64,000 nt of DNA from CADEED01 sp039931065 (lineage in GTDB: Bacteria > Pseudomonadota > Gammaproteobacteria > Steroidobacterales > Steroidobacteraceae), in NCBI GenBank assembly GCA_039931065.1, contig JBDTSP010000008.1:117471-181470 (forward strand), in the 5' to 3' direction. This document shows, piece by piece, positions 24,960-33,853 of this stretch. Positions within the stretch are counted from its first letter, which is position 1; every line of letters begins with the position of its first letter. The position numbers were made by a program, and so were the translations under genes. The notes under the pieces were generated by a model, which did no database searches, was not told where the DNA came from, and saw nothing but the letters and a program-made list of their open reading frames with translations.

Positions 24960-25598
24960 ATGAACTGGAATTCCGCGCGCGCAACGGCATGCGCTCTGCT
25001 CTCATTCGTCACGCTTTCCCTCGCGGCCCCGGCATTCGCCGAGCAGCCGATTTACCAGGACCTCAATCGCAGCTTCGAAGATCGCGCAGCTGACCTGGTG
25101 TCGCGAATGACCCTCGAAGAAAAGGTATCGCAGCTGCAGAACGATGCGGTGGCGATCCCGCGTTTGAGCGTACCGGCATACGAGTGGTGGAACGAAGCAC
25201 TGCATGGCGTGGCGCGCGCCGGCGCCGACACGGTGTTTCCGCAGGCCATCGGCATGGCCGCAACTTTCGACACGCCGCTGATGACGCAGATCGCCACTGC
25301 CATCCGCGAGGTCAGGAATGCCGGCAAACGCGCGGGCGATGAAGTGGTGCAGCCATATCTGCGACCGGTCGAGCCGCTGCGGCCGCGCGCGTTCAAGGAG
25401 TTGCGCGGTGTCGAGCGCGTGACGCTCAAGGCGGGCGAATCGCGCGTGGTCAGGTTCAGCATCAGTCCGGCGCGCGATCTTGCGATTTACGACGATGTGA
25501 ACAAGGCCTACGCGGTCGATGCGGGACAGTTCGAAGTGCAGATCGGCGCTTCGAGCGCGGACATCCGCGCCAAGGCGGCGCTCGACGTCACCCACTGA
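24960..25598 (+). pseudogene. Glycoside hydrolase family 3 gene with a large internal in-frame deletion
   Basis: 212 residues. A signal peptide ending AFA is followed by the very N-terminus of a GH3 beta-glucosidase/xylosidase (FEDRAADLVSRMTLEEKVSQL, PAYEWWNEALHGVA, TVFPQAIGMAATFD). At about 25305-25320 it jumps directly to the C-terminal fibronectin-III-like domain (RNAGKRAGDEVVQPYLRP, ELRGVERVTLKAGE). Full-length family members have about 750-900 residues, so roughly 550-650 residues are missing, including the catalytic Asp and Glu. The reading frame is intact, so a stable but inactive secreted fragment could still be made. Confidence 0.85.
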
Positions 25599-25621
25599 GC
25601 TGCGGACAAACTACCTTCTGG

Positions 25622-26218
25622 CTAGACGGCGTGCCGCCCCGCCAGCGCGTGCGCCAGCGTGCCGCCATCCACGTACTCGAGTTCGCCGCCGATCGGCACG
25701 CCGTGCGCGATACGGCTGGCCTGGATGCGCCGCTGCCCGGCGCGCTCGCCGAGAAAATGCGCGGTGGCTTCGCCCTCCACCGTCGGGTTGGTCGCGAGAA
25801 TGACCTCGCGCACTTCGCCCGAATCCAGCAACGCTTCGAATTCGCGCGCGCCGATCTGCTCGGGCCCGATTCCGTCGAGTGGCGAGAGATGCCCATGCAG
25901 CACGAAGTACCGCCCGCGATAGCTGCCGGATTGCTCCACCGCGACCACGTCCGCAGGCGATTCGACCACACATAACAGCGATGTCTCGCGCGAATTCGAC
26001 GCGCAGATCGAACACAGATCGGTGTCGGTGAGCATGCGGCAACGTTTGCAGCGGCCGATCGCGGCCAGACCCGCGGTCAGCGCCTCGGCCAGCGTACGCG
26101 CGCCGCCGCGGCCACCCTGCAGAAGGTGAAACGCCATACGCTGCGCCGTCTTGGGCCCGACGCCCGGCAAGGCGCGCAGCGCATCGATGAGTTTTGCCAG
26201 CGGGGCGGCGTGCTGCAT
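25622..26218 (-). CDS. recR: Recombination mediator RecR
   Basis: 198 residues. Helix-hairpin-helix (ALRALPGVGPKTAQRMAFHLL), zinc finger (CKRCRMLTDTDLCSIC) and Toprim domain (LCVVESPADVVAVEQSG and ATNPTVEGEATA). RecR works with RecF/RecO to load RecA at gaps. Last of the conserved dnaX-ybaB-recR operon, 15 bases after ybaB. Confidence 0.96.
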   Translation of the reverse strand: MQHAAPLAKLIDALRALPGVGPKTAQRMAFHLLQGGRGGARTLAEALTAGLAAIGRCKRCRMLTDTDLCSICASNSRETSLLCVVESPADVVAVEQSGSYRGRYFVLHGHLSPLDGIGPEQIGAREFEALLDSGEVREVILATNPTVEGEATAHFLGERAGQRRIQASRIAHGVPIGGELEYVDGGTLAHALAGRHAV

Positions 26219-26233
26219 GTAGTTAGAGTAGGC

Positions 26234-26554
26234 TCAGAACGGCATCTTGAAGCCGGGCGGCAGGTTGACGCCCGACATGACACTCGACATACGCGCCTGG
26301 CTTTGGCTGTCGACCTTGTTGACGGCATCGTTGATCGCCGCGGCGATCAGATCCTCGAGCATCTCGCGGTCTTCGGAGGCGACCGCAGGTTCGATCTGGA
26401 CGCGCTTCACTTCGTGTTTGCCGGTCATCGTCACCTTGACCATGCCACCGCCGGATTCGCCGATGACCTCCATGTTTGCGATTTCATCCTGGGCCTTCTT
26501 CATGTTGGCCTGCAGCGCCATGGCCTGCTTCATCATGTTTCCACCACCACGCAT
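26234..26554 (-). CDS. ybaB: Nucleoid-associated protein YbaB/EbfC
   Basis: 106 residues. Typical core QANMKKAQDEIANMEV, GGGMVKVTMTGKHEVKRVQI and EMLEDLIAAAINDAV, with a Met/Pro-rich end. It binds DNA as a dimer. It lies 14 bases after dnaX and 15 before recR. Confidence 0.95.
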   Translation of the reverse strand: MRGGGNMMKQAMALQANMKKAQDEIANMEVIGESGGGMVKVTMTGKHEVKRVQIEPAVASEDREMLEDLIAAAINDAVNKVDSQSQARMSSVMSGVNLPPGFKMPF

Positions 26555-26568
26555 CGCTTAAGTCTCCT

Positions 26569-28164
26569 CTACTCCGTTGTCCGCACCGACTCGGGATGCA
26601 GCGTGGCACCGAATCGCGATTTCATTTCACGCACCTTGGGATCTTCCTCGAGCGACCGGCGCGCCGCATCGGCTGCTTCGGCCGAGCGCCTTTCGACGTT
26701 CTGCGAGGGCGTCTCGGCGGCCGGCGTGCCGTCGGTGAATTCGAGTTTCACGTGCCCGCCCATGTATTTCGCCAGGGCCTGGGTGAGACGCTCGCGATTG
26801 CCGGGCGTGTTGAGAACCTGTCCGCGCGCATCGAGCGCGAGGCGCAGAGTGCCCCCGCGGTGTTCGATCAAGGCGCAATTGGTCGCGAGCTGGCGCGCGG
26901 CGCCCGCCACATCGAGATCGCCGATCACGCGCGCCCACTGCACCGGATCGATGGGGCCCGCCGAGGCCGGCCGCACGATCGGCGAGCCGCCGGCCGTGGG
27001 CAACGCGCCCGGGGCCGGACTTGCACCCGAGGACGTGCCGGCATTCGTTGCGCCGGTAGTTTGAACACGCGCAGCGCTGCCGGCCGGGCGGAACGCCAGC
27101 ATCCGCACGAGTGTCATCTCGAAGCCGGTGCGCGGGTCGGGAGCGAGCCCGAGATCGCGGCGGCCGAGAATCGTCGTCTGGTAGTAGAGCTGTACGTCTT
27201 CGCCCGGAATCGCGGCCGCGAGTTCGGTGAGCAGTGCGCTGTCGAACAGTTCGTCGCCTTCGTAGCCGGGCACGAGCTGCCGCAGCGCGACGCGCGTGAG
27301 CAACGAGGCGAGATCGTCGAGCACCTGGGCGTAATCCGGCGAGAACTCTTCGAGCAGCCGCGCCATCTCGAGCAGCTTGGCCGCATCGCCGGCCGCCAGC
27401 GCCCGGGCGAGTTTGGTGACGTGATCGCGGTCGATGGTGCCGAGCATCGCGCGCGCGCCGACTTCGTCCACCTTGCCGCCGCCGAAGGCGATGAGCTGAT
27501 CGAGCAGCGACAACGCATCGCGCATGCTGCCGTCTGCGGCCTGCGCCACGAGTTTCAATGCGGCCGGCTCGGCGGAAATTTTCTCGGCCGCGAGCACCTT
27601 CGACATGTGTTCGCTGATCAGCGCGATCGGCAGGCGCTTCAGATTGAATTGCAGGCAACGCGACAACACCGTGACCGGCAATTTCTGCGGATCGGTGGTC
27701 GCCAGCAGGAACTTCACGTGCGGCGGCGGTTCTTCCAGCGTCTTCAGCAGCGCATTGAACGAATGGGTCGACAACATGTGGACTTCGTCGATCAGGTAGA
27801 CCTTGTAGCGCCCGCGGGTCGGCGCGTACTGCACGTTCTCAAGCAACTCGCGTGTGTCGTCGACCTTGGTCCGTGACGCGGCGTCGACTTCGATGAGATC
27901 GACGAAACGTCCCTCGTCGATTTCCTTGCAGGCCGCGCAAGTGCCGTCGGGAGTGGCGGTGACTCCGGATTCGCAATTCAGGCACTTCGACAGGATGCGG
28001 GCGATGGTCGTCTTGCCGACGCCGCGCGTGCCGGTGAACAGGAATGCGTGGTGCACGCGACCTTGCGTCAGCGCATTACCGAGCGCGACTCGCACATGTT
28101 CCTGCCCCACCAGTTCGGCAAAGGAACGCGGCCGCCATTTGCGCGCGAGCGCTAAGTAACTCAT
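26569..28164 (-). CDS. dnaX: DNA polymerase III subunit gamma/tau
   Basis: 531 residues. AAA+ clamp-loader ATPase: Walker A TGTRGVGKTT, zinc cysteines (CLNCESG...CAAC), Walker B VYLIDEVHML, sensor ATTDPQKLPVT. A Pro/Ala/Gly-rich linker (about residues 370-400) and a short tau-like C-terminus follow. Shorter than E. coli tau (643). I saw no A-rich slippery heptamer, so a programmed gamma frameshift is not evident. Heads the dnaX-ybaB-recR operon; 4.5S RNA lies immediately upstream. Confidence 0.96.
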   Translation of the reverse strand: MSYLALARKWRPRSFAELVGQEHVRVALGNALTQGRVHHAFLFTGTRGVGKTTIARILSKCLNCESGVTATPDGTCAACKEIDEGRFVDLIEVDAASRTKVDDTRELLENVQYAPTRGRYKVYLIDEVHMLSTHSFNALLKTLEEPPPHVKFLLATTDPQKLPVTVLSRCLQFNLKRLPIALISEHMSKVLAAEKISAEPAALKLVAQAADGSMRDALSLLDQLIAFGGGKVDEVGARAMLGTIDRDHVTKLARALAAGDAAKLLEMARLLEEFSPDYAQVLDDLASLLTRVALRQLVPGYEGDELFDSALLTELAAAIPGEDVQLYYQTTILGRRDLGLAPDPRTGFEMTLVRMLAFRPAGSAARVQTTGATNAGTSSGASPAPGALPTAGGSPIVRPASAGPIDPVQWARVIGDLDVAGAARQLATNCALIEHRGGTLRLALDARGQVLNTPGNRERLTQALAKYMGGHVKLEFTDGTPAAETPSQNVERRSAEAADAARRSLEEDPKVREMKSRFGATLHPESVRTTE

Positions 28165-28182
28165 GAAAGCTTGAATCCTTGG

Positions 28183-28296
28183 GAGGCAGCCCGCACCAGC
28201 CGGACTTCGGCGCCCGACATCGCCGCTACCGCTGCTCCCTTCCGGGCCTGACGGGATTTACAACTAGTCGTCGCGAAGGAGCCGATACGGACTGCC
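28183..28296 (-). ncRNA. ffs: Signal recognition particle 4.5S RNA
   Basis: Read on the minus strand it contains the conserved apical SRP domain GTCAGGCCCGGAAGGGAGCA. The ends GGCAGTCCG and CGGGCTGCC pair to close the long hairpin. The length of about 114 bases equals E. coli 4.5S RNA. It binds Ffh for membrane targeting. It lies between tRNA-Ser and dnaX; exact ends could differ by a few bases. Confidence 0.9.
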
Positions 28297-28308
28297 ATGG
28301 TAAAGATC

Positions 28309-28398
28309 TGGCGGACAGGCAGGGATTCGAACCCTGGAACACCGTGAGATGTTACTTGCTTTCCAAGCAAGCGCCTTCGACCGCTCGGCCACCTGTCC
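28309..28398 (-). tRNA. tRNA-Ser (GGA)
   Basis: 90 bases on the minus strand. Acceptor stem GGACAGG/CCTGTCC, discriminator G and encoded CCA at 28311-28309. The anticodon stem CTTGC/GCAAG encloses loop TTGGAAA, giving anticodon GGA. A long variable arm (class II) and T-loop GGTTCGAATCC are present, as expected for serine. Confidence 0.96.
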
Positions 28399-28421
28399 GG
28401 AATCTACTCAAAGCGTACGTA

Positions 28422-28452
28422 CCCCAAGGATTAATCCAAGGACTTCTTGGGG
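28422..28452. terminator. Hairpin between tRNA-Ser and the lipoprotein gene
   Basis: CCCCAAG (28422-28428) pairs with CTTGGGG (28446-28452) around a 17-base loop. On the minus strand it follows the dapA/lipoprotein genes and precedes tRNA-Ser. It may end the dapA transcript or sit in the tRNA leader; there is no clear T-run. Confidence 0.3.
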
Positions 28453-28476
28453 GGGCGAATCATAACGGAAAGCGCG

Positions 28477-28764
28477 TTACGAAGGCTTCGGAGCGTCGGT
28501 CGATTTTGGCGTCGCGAACGGCGGCGGCGTATCGAGGCAGCCTTCGTCCCGGGCTCGTACGCGTTCCGGGGTATTGAGCGGCGGAACCTTGAGGGAATTG
28601 CGCGTATTCGGCACCTCCAGCCCCGCAGGCGCCGTCAGCGGCGGCAATTCCTTGGCCCCGGCGTAATCCTTGTTGTCCTGCCTGCAGCTGACCATGCGGG
28701 ATTTGCAGCCCGAGATCAGGGTCGCGGACAGGAGGCAGGCAAAAATGGTTCCGGCAATACGCAT
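28477..28764 (-). CDS. Short lipoprotein in the BamC (NlpB) position
   Basis: 95 residues. Lipobox ISGC (Cys20). The mature part has ELPPLTAPAGLEVPNTRNSL, which recalls the extended N-terminal region of BamC (PLxAPAG and PxT segments), but the two helix-grip domains of BamC are absent. In E. coli bamC follows dapA directly, exactly this position (24 bases after dapA). So it may be a reduced BamC that keeps only the BamD-binding lasso, or an unrelated lipoprotein that replaced it. Confidence 0.7.
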   Translation of the reverse strand: MRIAGTIFACLLSATLISGCKSRMVSCRQDNKDYAGAKELPPLTAPAGLEVPNTRNSLKVPPLNTPERVRARDEGCLDTPPPFATPKSTDAPKPS

Positions 28765-28788
28765 GAGGGGTGCGACCTTAGTCTGACT

Positions 28789-29688
28789 TCAGGAGTTCAC
28801 GGCCGTATCGGCAATGGAGATACCGGCTGCGAACAGCGATTCGCTCACCACCGCATGGTACTCGGCAGATAGCTCGGTGAGGGGCAGACGCAGGGTGCCA
28901 CCCATCAGGCCCATACGCGCGACGGCCCATTTGACCGGGATGGGATTGGACTCGACGAACAGATTGCGATGCAGGGCCACGAGGCGTTGATCGATCTGTG
29001 TGGCGGCGGCTCGTTCGCCGCGCACCGCGGCGGCAACCATATCCGCCATGGCGCGCGGTGCCACGTTCGCCGTGACGGAAATGACGCCGACGGCTCCGAC
29101 CCCGATGCATTCGCGTGCGCTGAGATCATCGCCACTCAGGACGCGGAAATCGTAGGCGCAGCTGCTCACGAGTTCGCGCACCCGCGCCACCTCGCCGACC
29201 GCTTCTTTGATGCCGGCAATACCATGAACGCGCGACAGCCGTGCCACTGTCGCCGGCAACAGGTCAATCGCGGTCCGGCCGGGTACGTTGTAGAGCAGGA
29301 CAGGAATGCGCGAGTTGGCGGCAATGGCGGAAAAATGGCGGAACAGGCCTTCCTGAGTCGGCCGCACGTAGGCTGGCGATGCGACCAGCAGGGCATCGAC
29401 CGGAAGCTCGCTGATCCAGCGTGCGCGCTCCACGGAAGAATCGGTGCCGCTGGTGCCGGCGTTGGCGATGAGTAACGCGCGTTGGCCGAGAACCCGACGT
29501 CCCGTCAACAACAGTTCACGTAGTTCGGCGTCGTTGACCGTGGCGGATTCGCCAGTGGATCCGGCAACCACGATACCCGTAGTGCCGTTGGCAACTTGAA
29601 ACTCGAGGAGTCGCGACCAGGCGTCGTAATCGATACTGCCGTCGGGCTGCATCGGGGTCACGAGCGCGACCAGGCTGCCGGCGTACAT
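28789..29688 (-). CDS. dapA: 4-hydroxy-tetrahydrodipicolinate synthase
   Basis: 299 residues. (beta/alpha)8 aldolase-type enzyme condensing pyruvate and aspartate semialdehyde in lysine/diaminopimelate synthesis. GSTGES pyruvate loop, catalytic Tyr in LLYNVPGRT and Schiff-base Lys in GIAGIKEAVG are present. The start MYAGSLVALVTPM at 29688 matches the family; another ATG at 29721 would add 11 residues. Divergent from gcvR, as in E. coli. Confidence 0.95.
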   Translation of the reverse strand: MYAGSLVALVTPMQPDGSIDYDAWSRLLEFQVANGTTGIVVAGSTGESATVNDAELRELLLTGRRVLGQRALLIANAGTSGTDSSVERARWISELPVDALLVASPAYVRPTQEGLFRHFSAIAANSRIPVLLYNVPGRTAIDLLPATVARLSRVHGIAGIKEAVGEVARVRELVSSCAYDFRVLSGDDLSARECIGVGAVGVISVTANVAPRAMADMVAAAVRGERAAATQIDQRLVALHRNLFVESNPIPVKWAVARMGLMGGTLRLPLTELSAEYHAVVSESLFAAGISIADTAVNS

Positions 29689-29779
29689 GAGAATCCGAGG
29701 GTCGTTATTGCGGTCGCGCATGGTAGGGCGCGTTCCTCGGGTTCGCAAGCCACGGGGCTGCCTGTACACTCGCGGTCAG

Positions 29780-30310
29780 ATGAAGCAACACCTCGCCGTA
29801 TCCGCCATTGGCAGCGATCGCACCGGGATGGTCCACGACCTCACCCGCGTAATTTCGGACTGCGGCGGATCGATCAGCGAGAGCCGCATGGCCAGCCTCG
29901 GCAACGAGTTCGCCATGCTGGTGCTGGTCACCGGCAACTGGCATTCGCTCGCCAAACTCGAAAGCGAACTCGCGCGTCTCGGCGAATCCACCGGCCTGTC
30001 GCTGCACATGAAGCGCACGGAGCCACGGGCGGCGCGCACCGAGCTCTTGCCATATTCCATCGACGTCGTGTGCCTCGACCAGTCGGGCATCGTCACGGGT
30101 CTGTCCGGATTCTGCGCCAGCCGCGGCATCGACATCGCCGAGGTCTCGACCCGCACCTACCCGGCCGCGCACACCGGCGCGCAGATGTTCGCCGTGCAGA
30201 TGATCATCAACGTCCCCAAGCGCCTGCAGCTCGCGCATCTGCGTGAGGAGTTCATGGACTACTGCGACGCGCAAAACCTCGACGCGATCCTGGAGCCGGT
30301 AAAGTCTTGA
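29780..30310 (+). CDS. gcvR: Glycine cleavage system regulator GcvR
   Basis: 176 residues with two ACT domains: VSAIGSDRTGMVHDLTRVISDCGGSISES, then DVVCLDQSGIVTGLSGFCASRGIDI. GcvR binds glycine and opposes GcvA in E. coli. The start at the ATG 29780 trims an upstream frame that overlaps dapA. Its stop TGA overlaps the TTG start of bcp by 4 bases. Order dapA/gcvR-bcp is conserved with E. coli. Confidence 0.9.
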   Translation: MKQHLAVSAIGSDRTGMVHDLTRVISDCGGSISESRMASLGNEFAMLVLVTGNWHSLAKLESELARLGESTGLSLHMKRTEPRAARTELLPYSIDVVCLDQSGIVTGLSGFCASRGIDIAEVSTRTYPAAHTGAQMFAVQMIINVPKRLQLAHLREEFMDYCDAQNLDAILEPVKS

Positions 30311-30771
30311 CCGTTTCTGTCGGCAAAAAAGTCCCGGCGTTTTCCCTGCCGCGTTCCGACGGCAGCGTCTGGAAAAGCGCCGCTGCAAAAGACTCCAAAC
30401 TCGTGCTGTATTTCTATCCGAAGGACATGACCCCGGGCTGTACCCTCGAGGGCCAGGACTTTCGCGACCTGCACACGGCTTTCAAACGCGCGAAGACCAC
30501 CGTGCTCGGAATCTCCAAGGACAGCTGCGAACGGCACGCGAAATTTCGAGCCAGGGAAAATTTCCCGTTCGAACTGCTGAGTGACGAGGACGAAAAGGTC
30601 TGCCGGCTGTACGACGTGATTCGCGAAAAATCTCTGTATGGAAGGAAGTTCATGGGAATCGAACGCAGCACTTTCCTGATCGACTCCGCCGGCAAACTCG
30701 CCCGCGAGTGGCGCAAGGTCCGGGTCAAGGGTCACGCCGCCGAAGTTCTAGAGGCGGCCAAGTCACTGTGA
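30307..30771 (+). CDS. bcp: Thioredoxin-dependent peroxiredoxin Bcp/PrxQ
   Basis: 154 residues from a TTG start inside the gcvR stop (TTGA). Peroxidatic Cys lies in PKDMTPGCTLEGQDF, with the active-site Pro and Thr. The resolving Cys found five residues later in E. coli Bcp is Gly here (CTLEG), so the partner is probably a later Cys (in KDSCERH or EKVCRLYD) or the enzyme works as 1-Cys. It reduces peroxides. Translationally coupled to gcvR upstream and the PhoH gene downstream. Confidence 0.93.
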   Translation: MTVSVGKKVPAFSLPRSDGSVWKSAAAKDSKLVLYFYPKDMTPGCTLEGQDFRDLHTAFKRAKTTVLGISKDSCERHAKFRARENFPFELLSDEDEKVCRLYDVIREKSLYGRKFMGIERSTFLIDSAGKLAREWRKVRVKGHAAEVLEAAKSL

Positions 30772-32243
30772 GCCCGCCCAAGCGACCGGCCGGCGCGAAG
30801 CCGGCAGCCGACAACGAGCGCCGCCTGTTCGTGCTCGACACCAACGTGTTGATGCACGACCCGACCGCGATCTTCCGGTTCCAGGAACACGACGTCTATC
30901 TACCTATGGTGGTGCTCGAAGAGCTCGACGCCAACAAGAAGGGTTTGTCGGAGGCTTCGCGCAACGTCCGCCAGACCAGCCGTTTCCTCGACGACCTGAT
31001 GCGTGATGCGACCAAGGACGAGATCGATGCGGGTTTGCCGCTGCCCTCGGCCATGAACGGCCAGAACAAGAACAACGCCCCCGGCCCCAGTGCCGGCAGC
31101 GGCCTGCCGGGTTCGGCCGGACGCCTGTTCTTCCAGACCCGCCAGCTCTCCTCCGCCCTGCCCGACTATCTACCGGGCCACGGCGCGGACAACGCCATCC
31201 TGTCGCAGGCCCTGGCGCTGCAGGCACTGCATCACGAGGCGCGCGTCACCCTGGTGTCAAAGGATATCAACCTGCGCATCAAGGCCGCCGTGGTCGGCGT
31301 CCAGGCCGAGGACTACTACAGCGACAAGACGATCGAGGACGCCGACGTCCTGTACACCGGGCTTGCCGCGCTGCCGGCGGATTTCTGGGAAAAGGCCGGC
31401 AAGGACATCAAGTCGTGGAAAGAAGCGGATCGCACTTTCTACCAGGTGACCGGCCCCATCGTCTCCGAGCTGCACGTCAACCAGTTCGTGCACGAGGCGG
31501 GTGAGCAAGGTATCGAGGCGGTCGTGCGGCGAATCGAAGCCGGCACCGCGACGCTCGAACTGGCGCGCGACTTTCGCGGCGAGCGGCACAACGTGTGGGG
31601 CGTCAACGCCCGCAACCGCGAGCAGAATTTCGCCTTGAACCTCTTGATGGACCCCGAAATAGATTTCGTGACGATCCTGGGTCCGGCGGGCACCGGCAAG
31701 ACTCTGCTGACACTCGCCGCCGGCCTGATGCAGACGCTCGAATCGAACCGCTTCGCCGAAATCATCATGACGCGCGTGACGATTCCGCTCGGCGAGGACA
31801 TCGGTTTCCTGCCCGGAACCGAAGAAGAAAAGATGGAGCCCTGGATGGGCGCGTTGATGGACAACCTCGAGGTTCTCACGCAAACCGGCGAAGGGGGCAA
31901 CTGGGGCCGCCAGGCGACCAATGACCTGCTGCGCAACCGGATCAAGATCCGTTCGCTCAATTTCATGCGTGGCCGCACCTTCCTGAATCGGTTCGTAATC
32001 CTCGACGAGGCGCAGAACCTGACGCCGAAACAGATGAAGGCGCTGGTCACCCGCGCCGGCCCAGGGACGAAAGTAGTCTGCCTCGGAAACATTGCGCAGA
32101 TCGACACGCCCTACCTGACGGAAACGACCTCCGGCCTGACCTACGTCGTGAACCGTTTCCGCGGCTGGGGGCATTCCGGGCATATCACGCTGGTGCGCGG
32201 CGAACGCTCCCGTTTGGCCGATTTCGCCTCTGATACGCTCTAG
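30768..32243 (+). CDS. PIN-PhoH family ATPase/RNase
   Basis: 491 residues from a GTG overlapping the bcp stop (GTGA). N-terminal PIN nuclease domain: RLFVLDTNVLMHD (Asp24), EELDANKKG and a later Asp in LVSKDINLRIKA. An insert rich in Asn, Gly and Pro (around residue 100) splits the PIN domain. The C-terminal PhoH ATPase has Walker A GPAGTGKTLL (about residue 305) and Walker B FVILDEAQN. PIN-PhoH proteins have been shown to be RNA helicase/nucleases in some bacteria; the substrate here is unknown. Confidence 0.88.
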   Translation: MSPPKRPAGAKPAADNERRLFVLDTNVLMHDPTAIFRFQEHDVYLPMVVLEELDANKKGLSEASRNVRQTSRFLDDLMRDATKDEIDAGLPLPSAMNGQNKNNAPGPSAGSGLPGSAGRLFFQTRQLSSALPDYLPGHGADNAILSQALALQALHHEARVTLVSKDINLRIKAAVVGVQAEDYYSDKTIEDADVLYTGLAALPADFWEKAGKDIKSWKEADRTFYQVTGPIVSELHVNQFVHEAGEQGIEAVVRRIEAGTATLELARDFRGERHNVWGVNARNREQNFALNLLMDPEIDFVTILGPAGTGKTLLTLAAGLMQTLESNRFAEIIMTRVTIPLGEDIGFLPGTEEEKMEPWMGALMDNLEVLTQTGEGGNWGRQATNDLLRNRIKIRSLNFMRGRTFLNRFVILDEAQNLTPKQMKALVTRAGPGTKVVCLGNIAQIDTPYLTETTSGLTYVVNRFRGWGHSGHITLVRGERSRLADFASDTL

Positions 32244-32293
32244 TCCCTGATCCAAGAGAAACTACCCGCCCGCGGCGGGGTCTGAACGTTGCG

Positions 32294-33853
32294 ATGCGAA
32301 ACGCGCTCAAACGTCTGCTGGTTGCCAGTCTGTCGACAATGCTGACGGTCGCGATGCCGTTGCAGAGCCTGGCGCAGTCCGCCACCGGCAATGACCTGCC
32401 GGATATCGGCAGCCCGGCCTCCTCCAGCCTCTCGCTCGACGATGAATATCGTATCGGCCTGCAGGTCATGCGTCAGCTGCGCGACGAAGGCCAGGTCATC
32501 GAGGATCCCGAAGCGACCGAGTATCTGCAGGCGCTGGGCTCGCGCATCGTCGCCCAGGCCACTGGCGATTCGGCGCAGAAGTTCCGATTCTTCTTCGTTC
32601 GCGACAATTCGATCAACGCGTTCGCATTGCCCGGCGGCTTCATCGGTGTGAATACCGGCCTGGTTCTGGCGACCCGCAACGAAGCGCAGCTGGCCGGCGT
32701 GATGGCGCACGAAATTGCGCACGTCACCCAGCGGCACATCGCGCGCCGGATCCGTTCGCAAGGGCGCCAAAGCATCGCGACCGTCGCGACAATCCTCGCG
32801 TCCATCCTGATCGGCGCGGCCACCGGGTCGAGCGATGCGGCGATGGCGGGCGTCACCGCGGCGCAGGGCGCGGCCATGCAGCAGCAGATCAACTTCACCC
32901 GCGCCAACGAAAACGAAGCCGACCGCGTCGGCATGAGTTTCCTCGCCGCGGCCGGTTTCGATCCCTACGGCATGCCCGACTTCTTCGAGACCATGGGCCG
33001 GCGCAATTCCATCACCGCGGGCAGCCGCAACGTTCTGCCGGAAATCCTCCAGTCCCACCCGGTGACCACCAACCGCATCGCCGAATCTCGCTCGCGCGCC
33101 GCGCAGTTCAAGGACATCAAACAAACCGCGGAGACGGTGAGCTACACGCTGACGCGGGAACGCCTGCGGGTACTCGCCACGCCCGCCGAAGACAACGTGC
33201 GCCGCTATTACTCCGACCGGCGCGCGCAACAGGACCAGACCCCGGGCGAACAATACGGCGAGGCGCTGGCTAGCTACCAGGCCGGCAATGCGCTCGCCTC
33301 GCTCGATACGCTTACCGAGCTCGCGCGTGAATACCCGCAGATCCCCATGCTCCAGTCGACGCTCGGCCAGGCACTGATGAGCGCCGGCGATTCCGAAGAC
33401 GCGTTGTCGACGTTTCAGCGTGCGCTGACGCTGTCGCCGCGCAACATCCCGCTCACCATGCGCTACGCCGAAGCCCTGCTCAAAGCCGACCAGGCCAAAC
33501 AGGCGCACGCGGTGCTGCTCGACCTCTTCAACAACGTGGCGCCCACACCCGAACAGATCCGCTTCACGGCGCTGGCGGCCAGCAGCGCCGGGGACAGCGG
33601 CGATGCGGCTTACTACATGAGCGAATATCACATCGCGACCGGCAACCTACCGCTGTCGGTCAGCCAGCTCGAAATGGCACTGGTGGCGCCGAATATCACC
33701 GCCGTCCAGCGCAGCCGCTACCAGGCGCGGCTCGACGAGGTCCGTGAGGTTCTGTTCAGCGACCGCAAACACCGCAAACGCCCCGAACCAGAACAGGATC
33801 CACAACAAACGCGGCGGCCCGGCCCAAGTCGGACTGGTACAATTTCGCGATGA
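32294..33853 (+). CDS. bepA: Periplasmic metalloprotease/chaperone BepA (M48, TPR)
   Basis: 519 residues. Signal peptide of about 28 residues, then an M48 peptidase domain with HEIAH zinc motif (VMAHEIAHVTQRH) and the third ligand Glu in NENEADRVG. Several TPR repeats fill the C-terminal half from about residue 310. BepA promotes LptD assembly and degrades misassembled outer-membrane proteins. The C-terminus is basic and low in complexity (KHRKRPEPEQDPQQ). Its stop overlaps the mlaA start by 4 bases. Confidence 0.93.
   Translation: MRNALKRLLVASLSTMLTVAMPLQSLAQSATGNDLPDIGSPASSSLSLDDEYRIGLQVMRQLRDEGQVIEDPEATEYLQALGSRIVAQATGDSAQKFRFFFVRDNSINAFALPGGFIGVNTGLVLATRNEAQLAGVMAHEIAHVTQRHIARRIRSQGRQSIATVATILASILIGAATGSSDAAMAGVTAAQGAAMQQQINFTRANENEADRVGMSFLAAAGFDPYGMPDFFETMGRRNSITAGSRNVLPEILQSHPVTTNRIAESRSRAAQFKDIKQTAETVSYTLTRERLRVLATPAEDNVRRYYSDRRAQQDQTPGEQYGEALASYQAGNALASLDTLTELAREYPQIPMLQSTLGQALMSAGDSEDALSTFQRALTLSPRNIPLTMRYAEALLKADQAKQAHAVLLDLFNNVAPTPEQIRFTALAASSAGDSGDAAYYMSEYHIATGNLPLSVSQLEMALVAPNITAVQRSRYQARLDEVREVLFSDRKHRKRPEPEQDPQQTRRPGPSRTGTISR

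Noticed and set aside
26476..27876. 466-residue frame antisense to dnaX
   Set aside because: It mirrors dnaX codons and has no recognisable domain.
26569..28164. Programmed frameshift in dnaX
   Set aside because: No A AAA AAG-like slippery heptamer was seen in the coding strand.
32240..33631. 463-residue frame antisense to bepA
   Set aside because: Same reason: strong codon bias of bepA opens the opposite frame.
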